From an uncultured Ruminococcus sp. (GTDB lineage Bacteria > Bacillota_A > Clostridia > Oscillospirales > Acutalibacteraceae): a stretch of DNA of 32,782 nt. The translations under genes and the position numbers were made by a program. Positions 1 to 7,342 of the stretch are shown here, piece after piece. The notes below the pieces were generated by a model. That model saw nothing but the letters and a program-made list of their open reading frames with translations, was not told the origin of the DNA and made no database searches. Position 1 is the stretch's first letter; each line of letters starts with the position of its first letter. Location of the stretch: contig CADBXH010000009.1 of assembly GCA_902798605.1 (NCBI GenBank), positions 1-32,782 of the forward strand, in the 5' to 3' direction.

Positions 1-86
1 GCGGAGCGAAAGCTCTCTTGCCCTAAATTCAATTATTACAGCCGTATAACGGGATTATTCACCCACTGTATTTTAGCGGTAAAAAG

Positions 87-116
87 ATATTGCAACTCGC
101 TTTGCGGTATGTTTTT
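87..116 (+). terminator. Weak terminator-like hairpin in the pnp leader
   Basis: A 7-bp stem with two G-U pairs (87-93 with 104-110) and a 10-nt loop is followed by a run of five T. It could end an upstream transcript (often rpsO in this position) or act as an attenuator in the pnp leader. The rest of 1-176 shows no convincing gene; the frame open over 1-150 encodes nothing recognisable. The stem is short, so this is only a candidate. Confidence 0.28.
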
Positions 117-176
117 ATTGCTAAATCAGTGTGAGATCCCGTTAATATAAAAATTTATATCAGAAAGGATTTTACA

Positions 177-2376
177 ATGAACAGTTTAATGACATTTGAC
201 AAGTACAGAGTGTTTGAGACTGAGTTTGCCGGCAGACCCCTCAAGGTAGAGACAGGCAAGATGACTCAGCTCGCTAACGGCGCTTGCCTTGTGACTTACG
301 GCGATACCGTAGTTCACTGCGCCGTAACAGCATCTGCAAAGCCCAGAGAGGGCGTAGACTTCTTCCCGCTCTCAGTTGATTACGAGGAGAAGCTCTACTC
401 CGTAGGCAGGATCCCCGGCTCATACCTTAAGAGAGAGGGCAGACCCTCGGAGCACGCTATCCTTACAAGCCGTGTTATCGACCGTCCTATCCGTCCTCTG
501 TTTGATAAGAGTATGCGCAACGATGTTTCTATCGTCTGCACCGTAATGAGCGTTGACCCCGACCGAGATCGTGGCTATGATCGGCGCGTCTATCGCTATC
601 TCTATTTCGGACGTACCGTGGAACGGTCCTATTTCGGGATGTTCCGTTGGTATGGTCGACGGCGAGTTCGTTATCAACCCCAACGAGGAGCAGAGAGCTG
701 TCAGCAAGATGGCTACAACGGTTGCCTCAACAAGCGAGCGTATCGCAATGATCGAGTCCGGTGCGGACTGCGTATCAGATGAGGATATGTACAACGCTAT
801 TATGGCCGGTCACGAGGCTAACCAGAGCATCATCAAATTCATCAACGAGATCAAGGACGAGATCGGCAAGCCAAAGTTTGAGTTTGCAAGCCTTGAGCCT
901 GAGCACGAGATGTTCGAGGCTATCAAAGCGTTCGCGGAGGAAGACGTTAAGGCTGCCCTCGATACAGACGACAAGACAGTTCGCGACGAGCGCTTAAAGC
1001 CCATCTACGAGGCTGTTCACGAGAAGTTCGACGAGCTTTATCCCGAGCAGGAGGCTGCTATCGACGAGTGCCTCTACAAGACTCAGAAGTTCATCGTTCG
1101 CCGCTGGCTGCTCGACGAGCAAAAGCGCGTTGACGGCAGAGGAATGGATGACATCCGTCCTCTCGCGAGCGAAGTCGCTGTACTTCCCAGAGTTCACGGT
1201 TCGGGTATGTTCACCAGAGGCCAGACTCAGGTCCTTACCGTAGCTACACTCGGCCCCGTATCCGACAAACAGCTGCTTGACGGCATCGACGGCGAGACCG
1301 AGAAGAGATATATCCACCACTACAACTTCCCGAGCTATTCGGTAGGCGAGACAAAGCCCAGCCGCGGCCCCGGCAGACGTGAGATCGGTCACGGCGCGCT
1401 GGCTGAGAGAGCTCTTGTACCGGTAATCCCCTCGGTCGAGGAGTTCCCGTACGCTCTCAGACTCGTTTCAGAAGTTCTTTCTTCAAACGGTTCGACATCA
1501 CAGGGTTCAATCTGCGGTTCAACACTTGCTCTTATGGACGCCGGTGTACCCATAAAGGCTCCCGTAGCCGGTATTTCCTGCGGTCTTATCACCGAGGGCG
1601 AGCGCTGGATGACAATGGTAGACATTCAGGGACTCGAGGACTTCTTCGGCGATATGGACTTTAAGGTTGCAGGTACTCATGAGGGTATCACAGCTATCCA
1701 GATGGACCTCAAGATCAGCGGTCTTACACCCGAGATGGTAAAGGAAGCGCTTGAAAAGACTCACAAGGCGCGTCTGTTCATCCTTGACGAGGTTATGCTC
1801 AAGGCGATTGCCGAGCCCAGAGAAGAGCTTTCGCCCTATGCTCCCAAGATGTTCACAACTACTATTCCTGCCGATAAGATCAGTGAAGTCATCGGTAAGA
1901 GCGGTAAGGTCATCAAGGAGATCCAGGCTGAGTGCGAGGTCAAGATCGATATCGAGGAAGACGGCGAGGTCGGACAGGTATTCGTATCCGGTCTTGATAC
2001 AGAGAAGTGCAAGAGAGCGGTCGAGATCGTTCAGACTATCGCAAGCGATCCCGAGCCCGGCGCAATGTACCTCGGCAAGGTTACAAGGATTATGGACTTC
2101 GGCGCGTTCGTAGAGATCGCTCCCGGCAAGGAAGGCCTTGTTCACGTTTCTCAGCTTGATGTTAAGCGCACAGAGAACGTGACCGACGTTGTAAATGTCG
2201 GCGATATCATCCGCGTAATGGTTCAGGAGATCGACGACAAGGGCAGACTCAACCTCAGCCGTCGTCAGGTTTTGATCGATGTTGACGGTCTTACTCCCGA
2301 GGATAACGGCGATGATGACCGCAGAGGCGGCGGACGTCCCCGCAGACCCCGCAACGGCGGAAGAAACAGAAGATAA
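177..2376 (+). pseudogene. pnp: Polyribonucleotide nucleotidyltransferase (PNPase), interrupted by a frameshift
   Basis: PNPase is a cytoplasmic trimeric 3'-5' phosphorolytic exoribonuclease that degrades RNA to nucleoside diphosphates. The start at 177 has the ribosome site AGAAAGGA 7 nt upstream. Residues 1-129 read as the first RNase PH domain ([17 protein letters not shown], then [16 protein letters not shown]). Near 558-565 the frame breaks: the continuation ([16 protein letters not shown] onward) lies in the next frame from GAG 565 to the stop at 2376. That frame carries the helical linker, the second RNase PH domain, a KH domain (about 1858-2040, VIGKSGKVIKEI), an S1 domain (about 2059-2270, MDFGAFVEI) and an Arg/Gly-rich tail. 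Relatives usually have about three residues (like CSP) between the VDPD and EIV segments, so about 8 nt seem to be missing here. Apart from this break the gene looks intact. It could be a sequencing or assembly error, or a real lesion. Confidence 0.9.
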
Positions 2377-2396
2377 TTCTTTATCAGAATTAAATT

Positions 2397-2459
2397 ACGG
2401 CAGTCGTTAAGTAAGCACTGATTAAATTCGGTGGTTACTTAATCCGGCTGCCGTTTGTT
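2397..2459 (+). terminator. Long stem-loop terminator after pnp
   Basis: ACGGCAG (2397-2403) pairs with CTGCCGT (2448-2454), and inside this TTAAGTAA (2407-2414) pairs perfectly with TTACTTAA (2435-2442), separated by a small asymmetric internal loop. A short T-rich stretch (TTGTT) follows. The structure sits between pnp and the next gene, whose ribosome site starts only a few bases later. It is probably the pnp terminator or a 3'-protecting stem; the short T tract makes termination efficiency uncertain. Confidence 0.6.
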
Positions 2460-2472
2460 ACAGGTGATATTT

Positions 2473-3024
2473 ATGGCTTGGAAGTACAGTTTGAATAATA
2501 CCCGCCGACGTGGCTTGCGCGAACGTGACTCCTATAACAGAAGCAGGCTAAAGGGAATTAGCGGATATATATTCCGTCAGGACGACGAGCGGATAAAGGA
2601 TCTTAAATACGGCATATTCTTCAAGGTAGGGAAAAACGGCTGCGGAGCAGTAGCGGCATATAATGTTATGCTCGAACTCGGCAAGCCCGTTGACTTTTGC
2701 GATGTTTTGCTTGAATTTGAGCTGAATCACCTCGGCAGGGTCAGCGGCTTGCTCGGAACCTCGCCGTGGCGTTTGCCTAAGTACTTTAAGGCTCACGGCG
2801 TTGACTGTGAGGTCATAAACGATTTTGAAGAATACAAGCGCAGAGCGAATGAATTCAAGATCTCGATCATCCTTATCCGAGAGAAAAAGAGCCTTGTTGA
2901 GCACTATTTTTGCGTGCTGAAAAGGGGAGAGGACGATTTTATCACCATAAACCAGTATTATTCAGATACATTCGGAAAGCTAAAGTGGGATAATCACTTT
3001 ATGAAAGCATATAGTTTTAAATAA
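2473..3024 (+). CDS. C39-like cysteine peptidase-fold protein of unknown substrate
   Basis: A 183-residue protein without signal peptide or membrane segment. The start is placed at ATG 2473, because AGGTGA lies 5 nt upstream; a TTG further upstream overlaps the pnp terminator. The motif NGCGAVAAYNVML (Cys57), then EHYFCVLK (His144) and DDFITINQYYSD (Asn160 or Asp164), has the Cys...His...Asn/Asp layout of papain-fold C39-type peptidases, the family that cleaves double-glycine leaders or forms guanidinobutyrase-like hydrolase domains. Unlike bacteriocin exporters it carries no ABC or membrane domain, and no small GG-leader peptide gene is seen nearby. The basic N-terminus (RRRGLRERDS) may be disordered. 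It is flanked by terminators on both sides and seems to be transcribed alone or by read-through from pnp. The fold is a reasonable guess; the function is unknown. Confidence 0.65.
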   Translation: MAWKYSLNNTRRRGLRERDSYNRSRLKGISGYIFRQDDERIKDLKYGIFFKVGKNGCGAVAAYNVMLELGKPVDFCDVLLEFELNHLGRVSGLLGTSPWRLPKYFKAHGVDCEVINDFEEYKRRANEFKISIILIREKKSLVEHYFCVLKRGEDDFITINQYYSDTFGKLKWDNHFMKAYSFK

Positions 3025-3028
3025 AAAC

Positions 3029-3068
3029 GGTCGCCTCACTCCAAATCGGAGCGAAGCGACCTTTACTT
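3029..3068. terminator. Bidirectional terminator between convergent genes
   Basis: GGTCGC (3029-3034) pairs with GCGACC (3056-3061), and an inner CTCC/GGAG stem (3039-3042 with 3048-3051) closes an AAATC loop. T-rich sequence follows on the + strand and an A tract (3021-3027) precedes, giving a T tract on the other strand. It lies between the stop codons of the peptidase-like gene and ilvE, so it can serve both. Confidence 0.8.
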
Positions 3069-3081
3069 ATTCCTTGTTATA

Positions 3082-4107
3082 TTACTTGATCTCTCTGATC
3101 CAGCCCTCGGGAGCTTCGATCCTGCCCATCTGGATACCTGTTAATGTATCGTAGAGCTTCTTTGTGATCGGTCCCATCTCTTCCATACCTGCGGGGAAGC
3201 AGATCTCGTTGCCGTGGTCGTAGATTTTTCCGACGGGCGAGATGACCGCTGCTGTGCCGCAAAGTCCGCACTCGGCGAAGTCCTTGACCTCGTCAAAGTA
3301 TACCTCGCGCTGTTCTACCTCAAGACCGAGGTAATGCTCGGCAACATACATCAGCGAACGGCGCGTGATAGAGGGGAGAATACTGTCTGACTTGGGAGTA
3401 ACTACCTTGCCGTCCTTTGTGATGAACAGGAAGTTAGCGCCGCCTGTTTCTTCAACCTTGGTGCGTGTTGCGGCGTCAAGGTACATATTCTCGTCAAAGC
3501 CCTCAGCGTGAGCGGTAACGATAGCGTGAAGGCTCATAGCGTAGTTAAGACCCGCTTTGATGTTTCCTGTGCCGTGCGGAGCCGCTCTGTCAAAGTCGGA
3601 GACCTTGATAGTGATAGGCTTTGCGCCGCCCTTGAAGTAGGGTCCGACGGGAGTTGTAAAAAGTCTGAACTCATATTCGTCGGCGGGTTTTACGCCAATA
3701 ACCGCGTTTTTGCCGAAAACATACGGACGGAGATAAAGCGTCGCGCCCGAGCCGTAGGGAGGTACGAAGTCGGCGTTTGCCTTTACTACCTTTTCTACCG
3801 CTTCAAGGAACTTCTCCTCGGGAACCTCGGGGATCTCGATTCTCTTACAGCTGTCAATAAGCCTTTTTGCGTTGAGGTCGGGGCGGAAAACTACAATTCT
3901 GCCGTCCTCGGTCGTGTACGCCTTAAGGCCCTCAAAAACGGTTTGAGCGTACTGCAGAACACATGCGCACTCGCTCATAGTGATGTTGGCGTCGGTCGTC
4001 ATAACGCCGTCGTCCCACTTGCCGTCCTTATATTCGGATACATAGCGCTCGCCTGTCGGGATATAACCGAAGCCGAGATTTGACCAATCAATGTTTGCTT
4101 TTGCCAT
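3082..4107 (-). CDS. ilvE: Branched-chain amino acid aminotransferase
   Basis: A fold-type IV PLP enzyme that transfers the amino group between glutamate and the keto acids of leucine, isoleucine and valine, in the cytoplasm. It has 341 residues, the usual length of the large (BCAT-II) class. Visible motifs are YAQTVFEGLKAY near residues 53-64, FRPDLNAKRL near 74-83, the PLP lysine in GTGNIKAGLNYA (Lys184), and KVEETGGANFLF near 217-228 with the glutamate that binds the pyridine nitrogen. The ATG at 4107 has a GAAAGGAAG ribosome site. The gene stands alone, convergent with the peptidase-like gene and divergent from the CYTH gene. No T-box leader or other riboswitch was recognised in its short AT-rich upstream region, and no clear promoter spacing was found. 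Confidence 0.95.
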   Translation of the reverse strand: MAKANIDWSNLGFGYIPTGERYVSEYKDGKWDDGVMTTDANITMSECACVLQYAQTVFEGLKAYTTEDGRIVVFRPDLNAKRLIDSCKRIEIPEVPEEKFLEAVEKVVKANADFVPPYGSGATLYLRPYVFGKNAVIGVKPADEYEFRLFTTPVGPYFKGGAKPITIKVSDFDRAAPHGTGNIKAGLNYAMSLHAIVTAHAEGFDENMYLDAATRTKVEETGGANFLFITKDGKVVTPKSDSILPSITRRSLMYVAEHYLGLEVEQREVYFDEVKDFAECGLCGTAAVISPVGKIYDHGNEICFPAGMEEMGPITKKLYDTLTGIQMGRIEAPEGWIREIK

Positions 4108-4195
4108 TATAATAACTTCCTTTCATAAAAAAGTATAATTCCAAATTATATTTTAGCACTTTAATATATTAGTATAATTCTTTTATCGAACTAAA

Positions 4196-4226
4196 TTGAT
4201 ATTAATACACTATATAATGGTATCAT
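4196..4226 (+). promoter_or_regulatory. Possible promoter of the CYTH-crcB operon
   Basis: The AT-rich gap between divergent ilvE and the CYTH gene holds a perfect TATAAT (4213-4218) without a good -35 box at 16-18 nt; TTGATA (4196-4201) with TATCAT (4221-4226) is an alternative with a 19-nt spacer. No fluoride (crcB-motif) riboswitch was recognised in this leader. Confidence 0.28.
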
Positions 4227-4260
4227 ATTCGTGATTCGTGTATTATTATTCGAGGTTTTT

Positions 4261-5367
4261 ATGGGTAACATAGTTAAAATCGCGCTTACGGGAGGTCCCT
4301 GCGGAGGAAAGACCGAGGCGTTGAAATTTCTTAAAACAGAGCTTGAAAAAATCGGTGTAAAGGTGTTTACGCTTGAAGAAACCGCAACTTCGCTTATGGA
4401 GGAGGGGATAACCCCCAAAGAAGTCGGCAGCTTTGAGTTCCACAGCTGCCTGTTTGAAAAACAGTATAATAAAGAAAAAGAGCTGTATAAAACCGCTATG
4501 GAGTCGGGCGCGAAAGCTTCTGCCATCATATGCGACAGAGGATTGCTCGATAACCGCGCCTATGTAACAAAGGAAGAATTTGAGCGTTATTCCGGCAGAT
4601 TCGGGCTGAGTGAGAATAAGATCAGGTGCAGGTATGACGGAGTTTTTCACCTTGTAACCGCCGCCAACGGGGCAGAGGTGCGCTATAATACAGAGAATTC
4701 GGTCAGGACTGAGACCCCCGAACAGGCGAGAGAGCTCGATGAAAAGCTGCTCGCGCTTTGGACGGGTTCGCCGCATTTGAGGATAATCGACAACAGCACG
4801 GGCTTTGAGCAGAAGCTCAGCCGCCTTTTAGATGAGGTAAAGGCTGTGATCGGCATACCGAAGCCGCTTGAAATAGAGCGGAAGTTTTTGATAGAATACC
4901 CGGATATCGAGGTTTTGGATTCAATAAAAACCTGCCGCAAAGTGCCTGTTACACAGGCGTATCTTGACACTCCCGAAGAGGGCAAGTTTCGTATCCGTAT
5001 GCGCGGAGAGGGTAAGGACGCAGTTTATATCAAGACCGTAAAGCGGAAGATCAACGACCTTACGCATATTGAGATAGAGAATTATATTTCCGATAAAGAA
5101 TATTACAGCTATCTTGATAAAAAAGAATATGTTCACGGAGTGATAAGCAAGGACAGGTATTGCATCGCGCTCAACTCGACATATTACGAGCTTGACGTCT
5201 ATCCGTTCTTTGCTGACCGCGCAACGCTTGAGATAGAGCTTTTAAGCGAAGATCAGCCGTATGTCCTGCCGGACTTTGTCAAGGTGATAAGAGAAGTGAC
5301 ATTTGAAAAGCAGTATAAAAACAAGTACCTCGCTATTGTGTACGGGGATACATACAGGAGGACATAA
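4261..5367 (+). CDS. P-loop kinase-like / CYTH triphosphatase fusion protein
   Basis: A 368-residue two-domain protein. Residues 1-195 form a NadR-like AAA_28 P-loop domain with Walker A GGPCGGKT (11-18) and a Walker B-like IICDRGLLDNRAY (89-101). Residues 202-365 form a CYTH (triphosphate tunnel) domain starting with the signature EIERK (204-208), followed by the alternating Arg/Lys/Glu strands typical of the tunnel (FRIRMRGEG, YIKTVKR, HIEIENYI, LEIELLS). CYTH enzymes bind triphosphates in a metal-dependent tunnel; members hydrolyse tripolyphosphate or thiamine triphosphate or make cyclic AMP. ATG 4261 is preceded by CGAGG; an in-frame GTG at 4231 has no ribosome site. The stop TAA overlaps the ATG of crcB by one base, so the two genes are translationally coupled. 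The natural substrate is unknown. Confidence 0.88.
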   Translation: MGNIVKIALTGGPCGGKTEALKFLKTELEKIGVKVFTLEETATSLMEEGITPKEVGSFEFHSCLFEKQYNKEKELYKTAMESGAKASAIICDRGLLDNRAYVTKEEFERYSGRFGLSENKIRCRYDGVFHLVTAANGAEVRYNTENSVRTETPEQARELDEKLLALWTGSPHLRIIDNSTGFEQKLSRLLDEVKAVIGIPKPLEIERKFLIEYPDIEVLDSIKTCRKVPVTQAYLDTPEEGKFRIRMRGEGKDAVYIKTVKRKINDLTHIEIENYISDKEYYSYLDKKEYVHGVISKDRYCIALNSTYYELDVYPFFADRATLEIELLSEDQPYVLPDFVKVIREVTFEKQYKNKYLAIVYGDTYRRT

Positions 5368-5732
5368 TGGGATTTTTATTTGTAGCGTTAGGCGGAGCTT
5401 TGGGAGCAGTCGGCAGATATGCGATAAGTCTTATTCCAGTAAAAACCGAGTTCCCGATCTTAACATTGTTGATCAACATCATCGGCGCGGTATTGATTGG
5501 CTTTATAACCGGGCTCGTGAGTTCAAAAGAAAACGTTAATAATAACGCGCTGTTGTTCTGGAAGGTCGGTATTTGCGGCGGATTTACGACTTTTTCAACA
5601 TTTTCAATCGAAGCATATAATTTATTTGAAAAGGGCTCGTATCTGTTGGCTTCGCTCTATATCGTGCTGAGTGTAGGCTTTTGTATACTTGGAATATTAT
5701 GCGGGAAGAAATTATCGTTGCTTTTTGGCTGA
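5367..5732 (+). CDS. crcB: CrcB/FluC fluoride ion channel
   Basis: A 121-residue membrane protein with four hydrophobic helices. It has the family motifs GRY (16-18), a conserved Asn in LLINIIG (Asn37) and GGFTTFSTFSIE (71-82), which holds the Phe-box and pore threonines. Fluc channels are dual-topology homodimers that let fluoride leave the cell; one gene is enough for that, and only one copy is present here. The ribosome site AGGAGG (5357-5362) lies within the last codons of the CYTH gene, and the start overlaps that gene's stop (TAATG). No fluoride riboswitch was recognised upstream of this operon. Confidence 0.95.
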   Translation: MGFLFVALGGALGAVGRYAISLIPVKTEFPILTLLINIIGAVLIGFITGLVSSKENVNNNALLFWKVGICGGFTTFSTFSIEAYNLFEKGSYLLASLYIVLSVGFCILGILCGKKLSLLFG

Positions 5733-5764
5733 AAGACGAAATTTGACAAAATTAAAAAAATCTA

Positions 5765-5793
5765 TTGACAACACCTGCTTAAATAGATATAAT
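5765..5793 (+). promoter_or_regulatory. Consensus sigma-70-type promoter of the tRNA cluster
   Basis: TTGACA (5765-5770), a 17-nt spacer and TATAAT (5788-5793) match the housekeeping consensus at all twelve positions. Transcription would start near 5800, about 18 nt before tRNA-Arg. Such strength fits a stable-RNA operon. Confidence 0.92.
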
Positions 5794-5817
5794 ATATAGG
5801 CTGACTTATTATGATAT

Positions 5818-5894
5818 GCGCCAATAGCTCAGCTGGATAGAGCAACTGCCTTCTAAGCAGTAGGTCAGGGGTTCGAGTCCCTTTTGGCGCGCCA
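5818..5894 (+). tRNA. tRNA-Arg (anticodon TCT)
   Basis: Acceptor GCGCCAA (5818-5824) pairs with TTGGCGC (5884-5890), followed by discriminator G and encoded CCA. The anticodon stem ACTGC/GCAGT closes the loop CTTCTAA, giving anticodon TCT, which reads AGA. The T loop is TTCGAGT. It is the first gene behind the consensus promoter. Confidence 0.96.
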
Positions 5895-5934
5895 TATAAC
5901 AGTCGCGCCATTGCGTCGTTTTGGCGCAATATAT

Positions 5935-6012
5935 GGTGGGATTAGCGTAGTTGGTTAACGCGCCAGTTTGTGGCACTGGAGACCACCGGTTCGAATCCGG
6001 TATCCCACCCCA
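5935..6012 (+). tRNA. tRNA-His (anticodon GTG)
   Basis: Acceptor GTGGGAT (5936-5942) pairs with ATCCCAC (6002-6008). The anticodon stem CCAGT/ACTGG closes the loop TTGTGGC, giving GTG. The base before the acceptor is G5935, opposite discriminator C6009: this is the extra G-1 identity element peculiar to tRNA-His. CCA is encoded. Confidence 0.96.
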
Positions 6013-6015
6013 TTT

Positions 6016-6091
6016 GACTCATTAGCTCAGTTGGCAGAGCACTTGACTTTTAATCAAGGTGTCCGGAGTTCGAATCTCCGATGGGTCACCA
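6016..6091 (+). tRNA. tRNA-Lys (anticodon TTT)
   Basis: Acceptor GACTCAT (6016-6022) pairs with ATGGGTC (6081-6087) with one T-G pair, followed by A and encoded CCA. The anticodon stem CTTGA/TCAAG closes the loop CTTTTAA, giving TTT. It follows tRNA-His after 3 nt, so the two are cut from one precursor. Confidence 0.96.
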
Positions 6092-6100
6092 CAGCCGCAC

Positions 6101-6144
6101 AGGAAAATCTTGACGCGTGGGTTCGAATCCCGCCGGCCCAGCCA
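6101..6144 (+). pseudogene. 3' remnant of a fourth tRNA (5' half missing)
   Basis: Directly behind tRNA-Lys lies a complete T arm (stem GTGGG/CCCGC around loop TTCGAAT, 6117-6133), then CGGCCCA (6134-6140), discriminator G and CCA (6142-6144). A 5' acceptor strand like TGGGCCG, a D arm and an anticodon arm are all absent. The stretch before the T arm (AAAATCTTGACGCG) resembles the anticodon stem and variable arm of a class II tRNA such as Leu, but this is only a guess. Either a real deletion or an assembly collapse within a tRNA array. Confidence 0.8.
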
Positions 6145-6169
6145 GAAACGCTTTACTAATGTGAAGCTC

Positions 6170-6267
6170 AATGAATAGTGAATAATGAATAGTGAATAGT
6201 TTATAGAAAATAACCTTTGAGTTGTTTCTATATTATTTGTTATTCTTTATTCACTATTCTTTATTAA
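6170..6267. repeat. AT-rich imperfect palindrome built of GAATAGTGAATA-type units
   Basis: The left arm (about 6170-6215) has two short direct repeats of GAATAGTGAATA; the right arm (about 6221-6266) is its imperfect reverse complement, so the whole folds into one long hairpin. The best-paired core is TAGAAAATAAC against GTTGTTTCTA around a short loop. It holds no gene and ends about 30 nt before the transporter start. It may be a miniature mobile or REP-like element, or it may end the tRNA transcript. Confidence 0.65.
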
Positions 6268-6296
6268 TTTAAATCTGTTTCAAATGATGGTGGCTT

Positions 6297-7235
6297 ATGA
6301 AAAAGGTAAAGAAAATTAGCGAAATAATCGGAAAATATATGGCGTTGATCGTACTGGCGGTGGCGGCGCTCGCGCTGTTTGTACCGCAATCGTCGCTCTG
6401 GATACAAACCTCTTGGGTCAATTATCTTTTAATGATCGTGATGTTCGGTATGGGATTGACCCTGAAGCCGAAGGATTTTGCTCTGATTTTCAAAAGACCA
6501 AAGGATATCCTTATCGGTTGTGCGGCACAGTTTATCATTATGCCCGCGCTTGCGTTTGGTTTGAGCAGGCTGTTTGGGCTTGACGTTGCGCTGACCGCGG
6601 GCGTGGTGCTTGTCGGAACCTGTCCAGGCGGCACGGCGAGCAACGTTATCACGTATCTTTCAAAGGGCGACGTCGCGCTGTCGGTAGGGATGACGAGCGT
6701 CAACACTCTGCTCGCTCCGCTCCTTACGCCCGCGATCACATATCTGTTGCTGCAAACGACCGTCAAAGTTGATGTTTGGTCGATGTTTTGGAGCATTATC
6801 CAGGTTATAATTATCCCGATCGCGCTCGGCTTGATCATCAATCACTTTTTCGGAAAAATCACAGAGAAGGCGGTCAGCGTGCTGCCGCTGGTTTCTACTG
6901 TCGCTATTTGTCTGATCGTCGCCGCCGTAGTTTCACACAATGCAGAAAAAATCTTTGAGTGCGGCGCAGTGGTATTATGCGTTGTGATCCTTCATAATCT
7001 GCTCGGTTACGCGTGCGGTTTCGGGCTCGGCAAGCTGATCAGGTCGACTCCCGAAAAAATCAAGGCGCTCTCTATTGAGGTCGGAATGCAAAACTCCGGT
7101 CTTGCCACAAGCCTTGCCTCAACGGCGTTTCCCGATCTTGCTATGGCAACCGTGCCCGGCGCGATATTTTCCGTTTGGCACAACATTTCGGGTGCGATAT
7201 TATCAGGGATTTACAGAAGATGGAAAAATGAATAA
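6297..7235 (+). CDS. Bile acid:sodium symporter family (BASS/SBF) transporter
   Basis: A 312-residue protein with about nine or ten hydrophobic helices. The family motifs are clear: GTCPGGTASN (107-116) followed by YLSKGDVALSV, and EVGMQNSGLA (260-269), which form the sodium-binding crossover region of ASBT-like transporters. Bacterial members import organic anions (pantoate, keto acids, bile acids) with sodium, so the substrate cannot be told from the sequence. The start ATG 6297 has only a weak ribosome site (GGTGG), and the palindromic repeat lies just upstream. A good terminator follows directly, so the gene is a single transcription unit. Confidence 0.9.
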   Translation: MKKVKKISEIIGKYMALIVLAVAALALFVPQSSLWIQTSWVNYLLMIVMFGMGLTLKPKDFALIFKRPKDILIGCAAQFIIMPALAFGLSRLFGLDVALTAGVVLVGTCPGGTASNVITYLSKGDVALSVGMTSVNTLLAPLLTPAITYLLLQTTVKVDVWSMFWSIIQVIIIPIALGLIINHFFGKITEKAVSVLPLVSTVAICLIVAAVVSHNAEKIFECGAVVLCVVILHNLLGYACGFGLGKLIRSTPEKIKALSIEVGMQNSGLATSLASTAFPDLAMATVPGAIFSVWHNISGAILSGIYRRWKNE

Positions 7236-7258
7236 GTAAGCCGCAAGGCAAAAACAAG

Positions 7259-7285
7259 AGCGCCATTAGGGCGCTTTTTGTTTTG
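7259..7285 (+). terminator. Intrinsic terminator of the BASS transporter
   Basis: AGCGCC (7259-7264) pairs with GGCGCT (7270-7275) around a 5-nt loop, followed by TTTTTGTTTT. An A-rich stretch precedes the stem. Confidence 0.9.
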
Positions 7286-7342
7286 TCTGTGAGTGATTTC
7301 AATCAAGCTCTTTATTTTTATACGAAATCCTCATTATTGATA

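Noticed and set aside
553..582. Programmed +1 frameshift in pnp.
   Set aside because: There is no slippery site with stop codon or stimulator, PNPase genes are not known to use one, and the junction lacks residues present in relatives, so a deletion or error fits better.
3508..4083. A plus-strand frame of 191 codons inside ilvE.
   Set aside because: Antisense to a complete, motif-rich aminotransferase; its translation has no recognisable domain.
4108..4260. Fluoride riboswitch before the CYTH-crcB operon, or a T-box before ilvE.
   Set aside because: I could not find the conserved bases or stem arrangement of either; the gap is short and AT-rich. A covariance-model search would settle it.
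5968..6159. An open frame across tRNA-His, tRNA-Lys and the tRNA stub.
   Set aside because: It is made of tRNA gene sequence; cloverleaf structures explain the region.
6016..6300. Attachment site of an integrated element at the tRNA stub.
   Set aside because: No integrase, excisionase, phage-like or plasmid-like genes and no second copy of the 3' end were found in the window.
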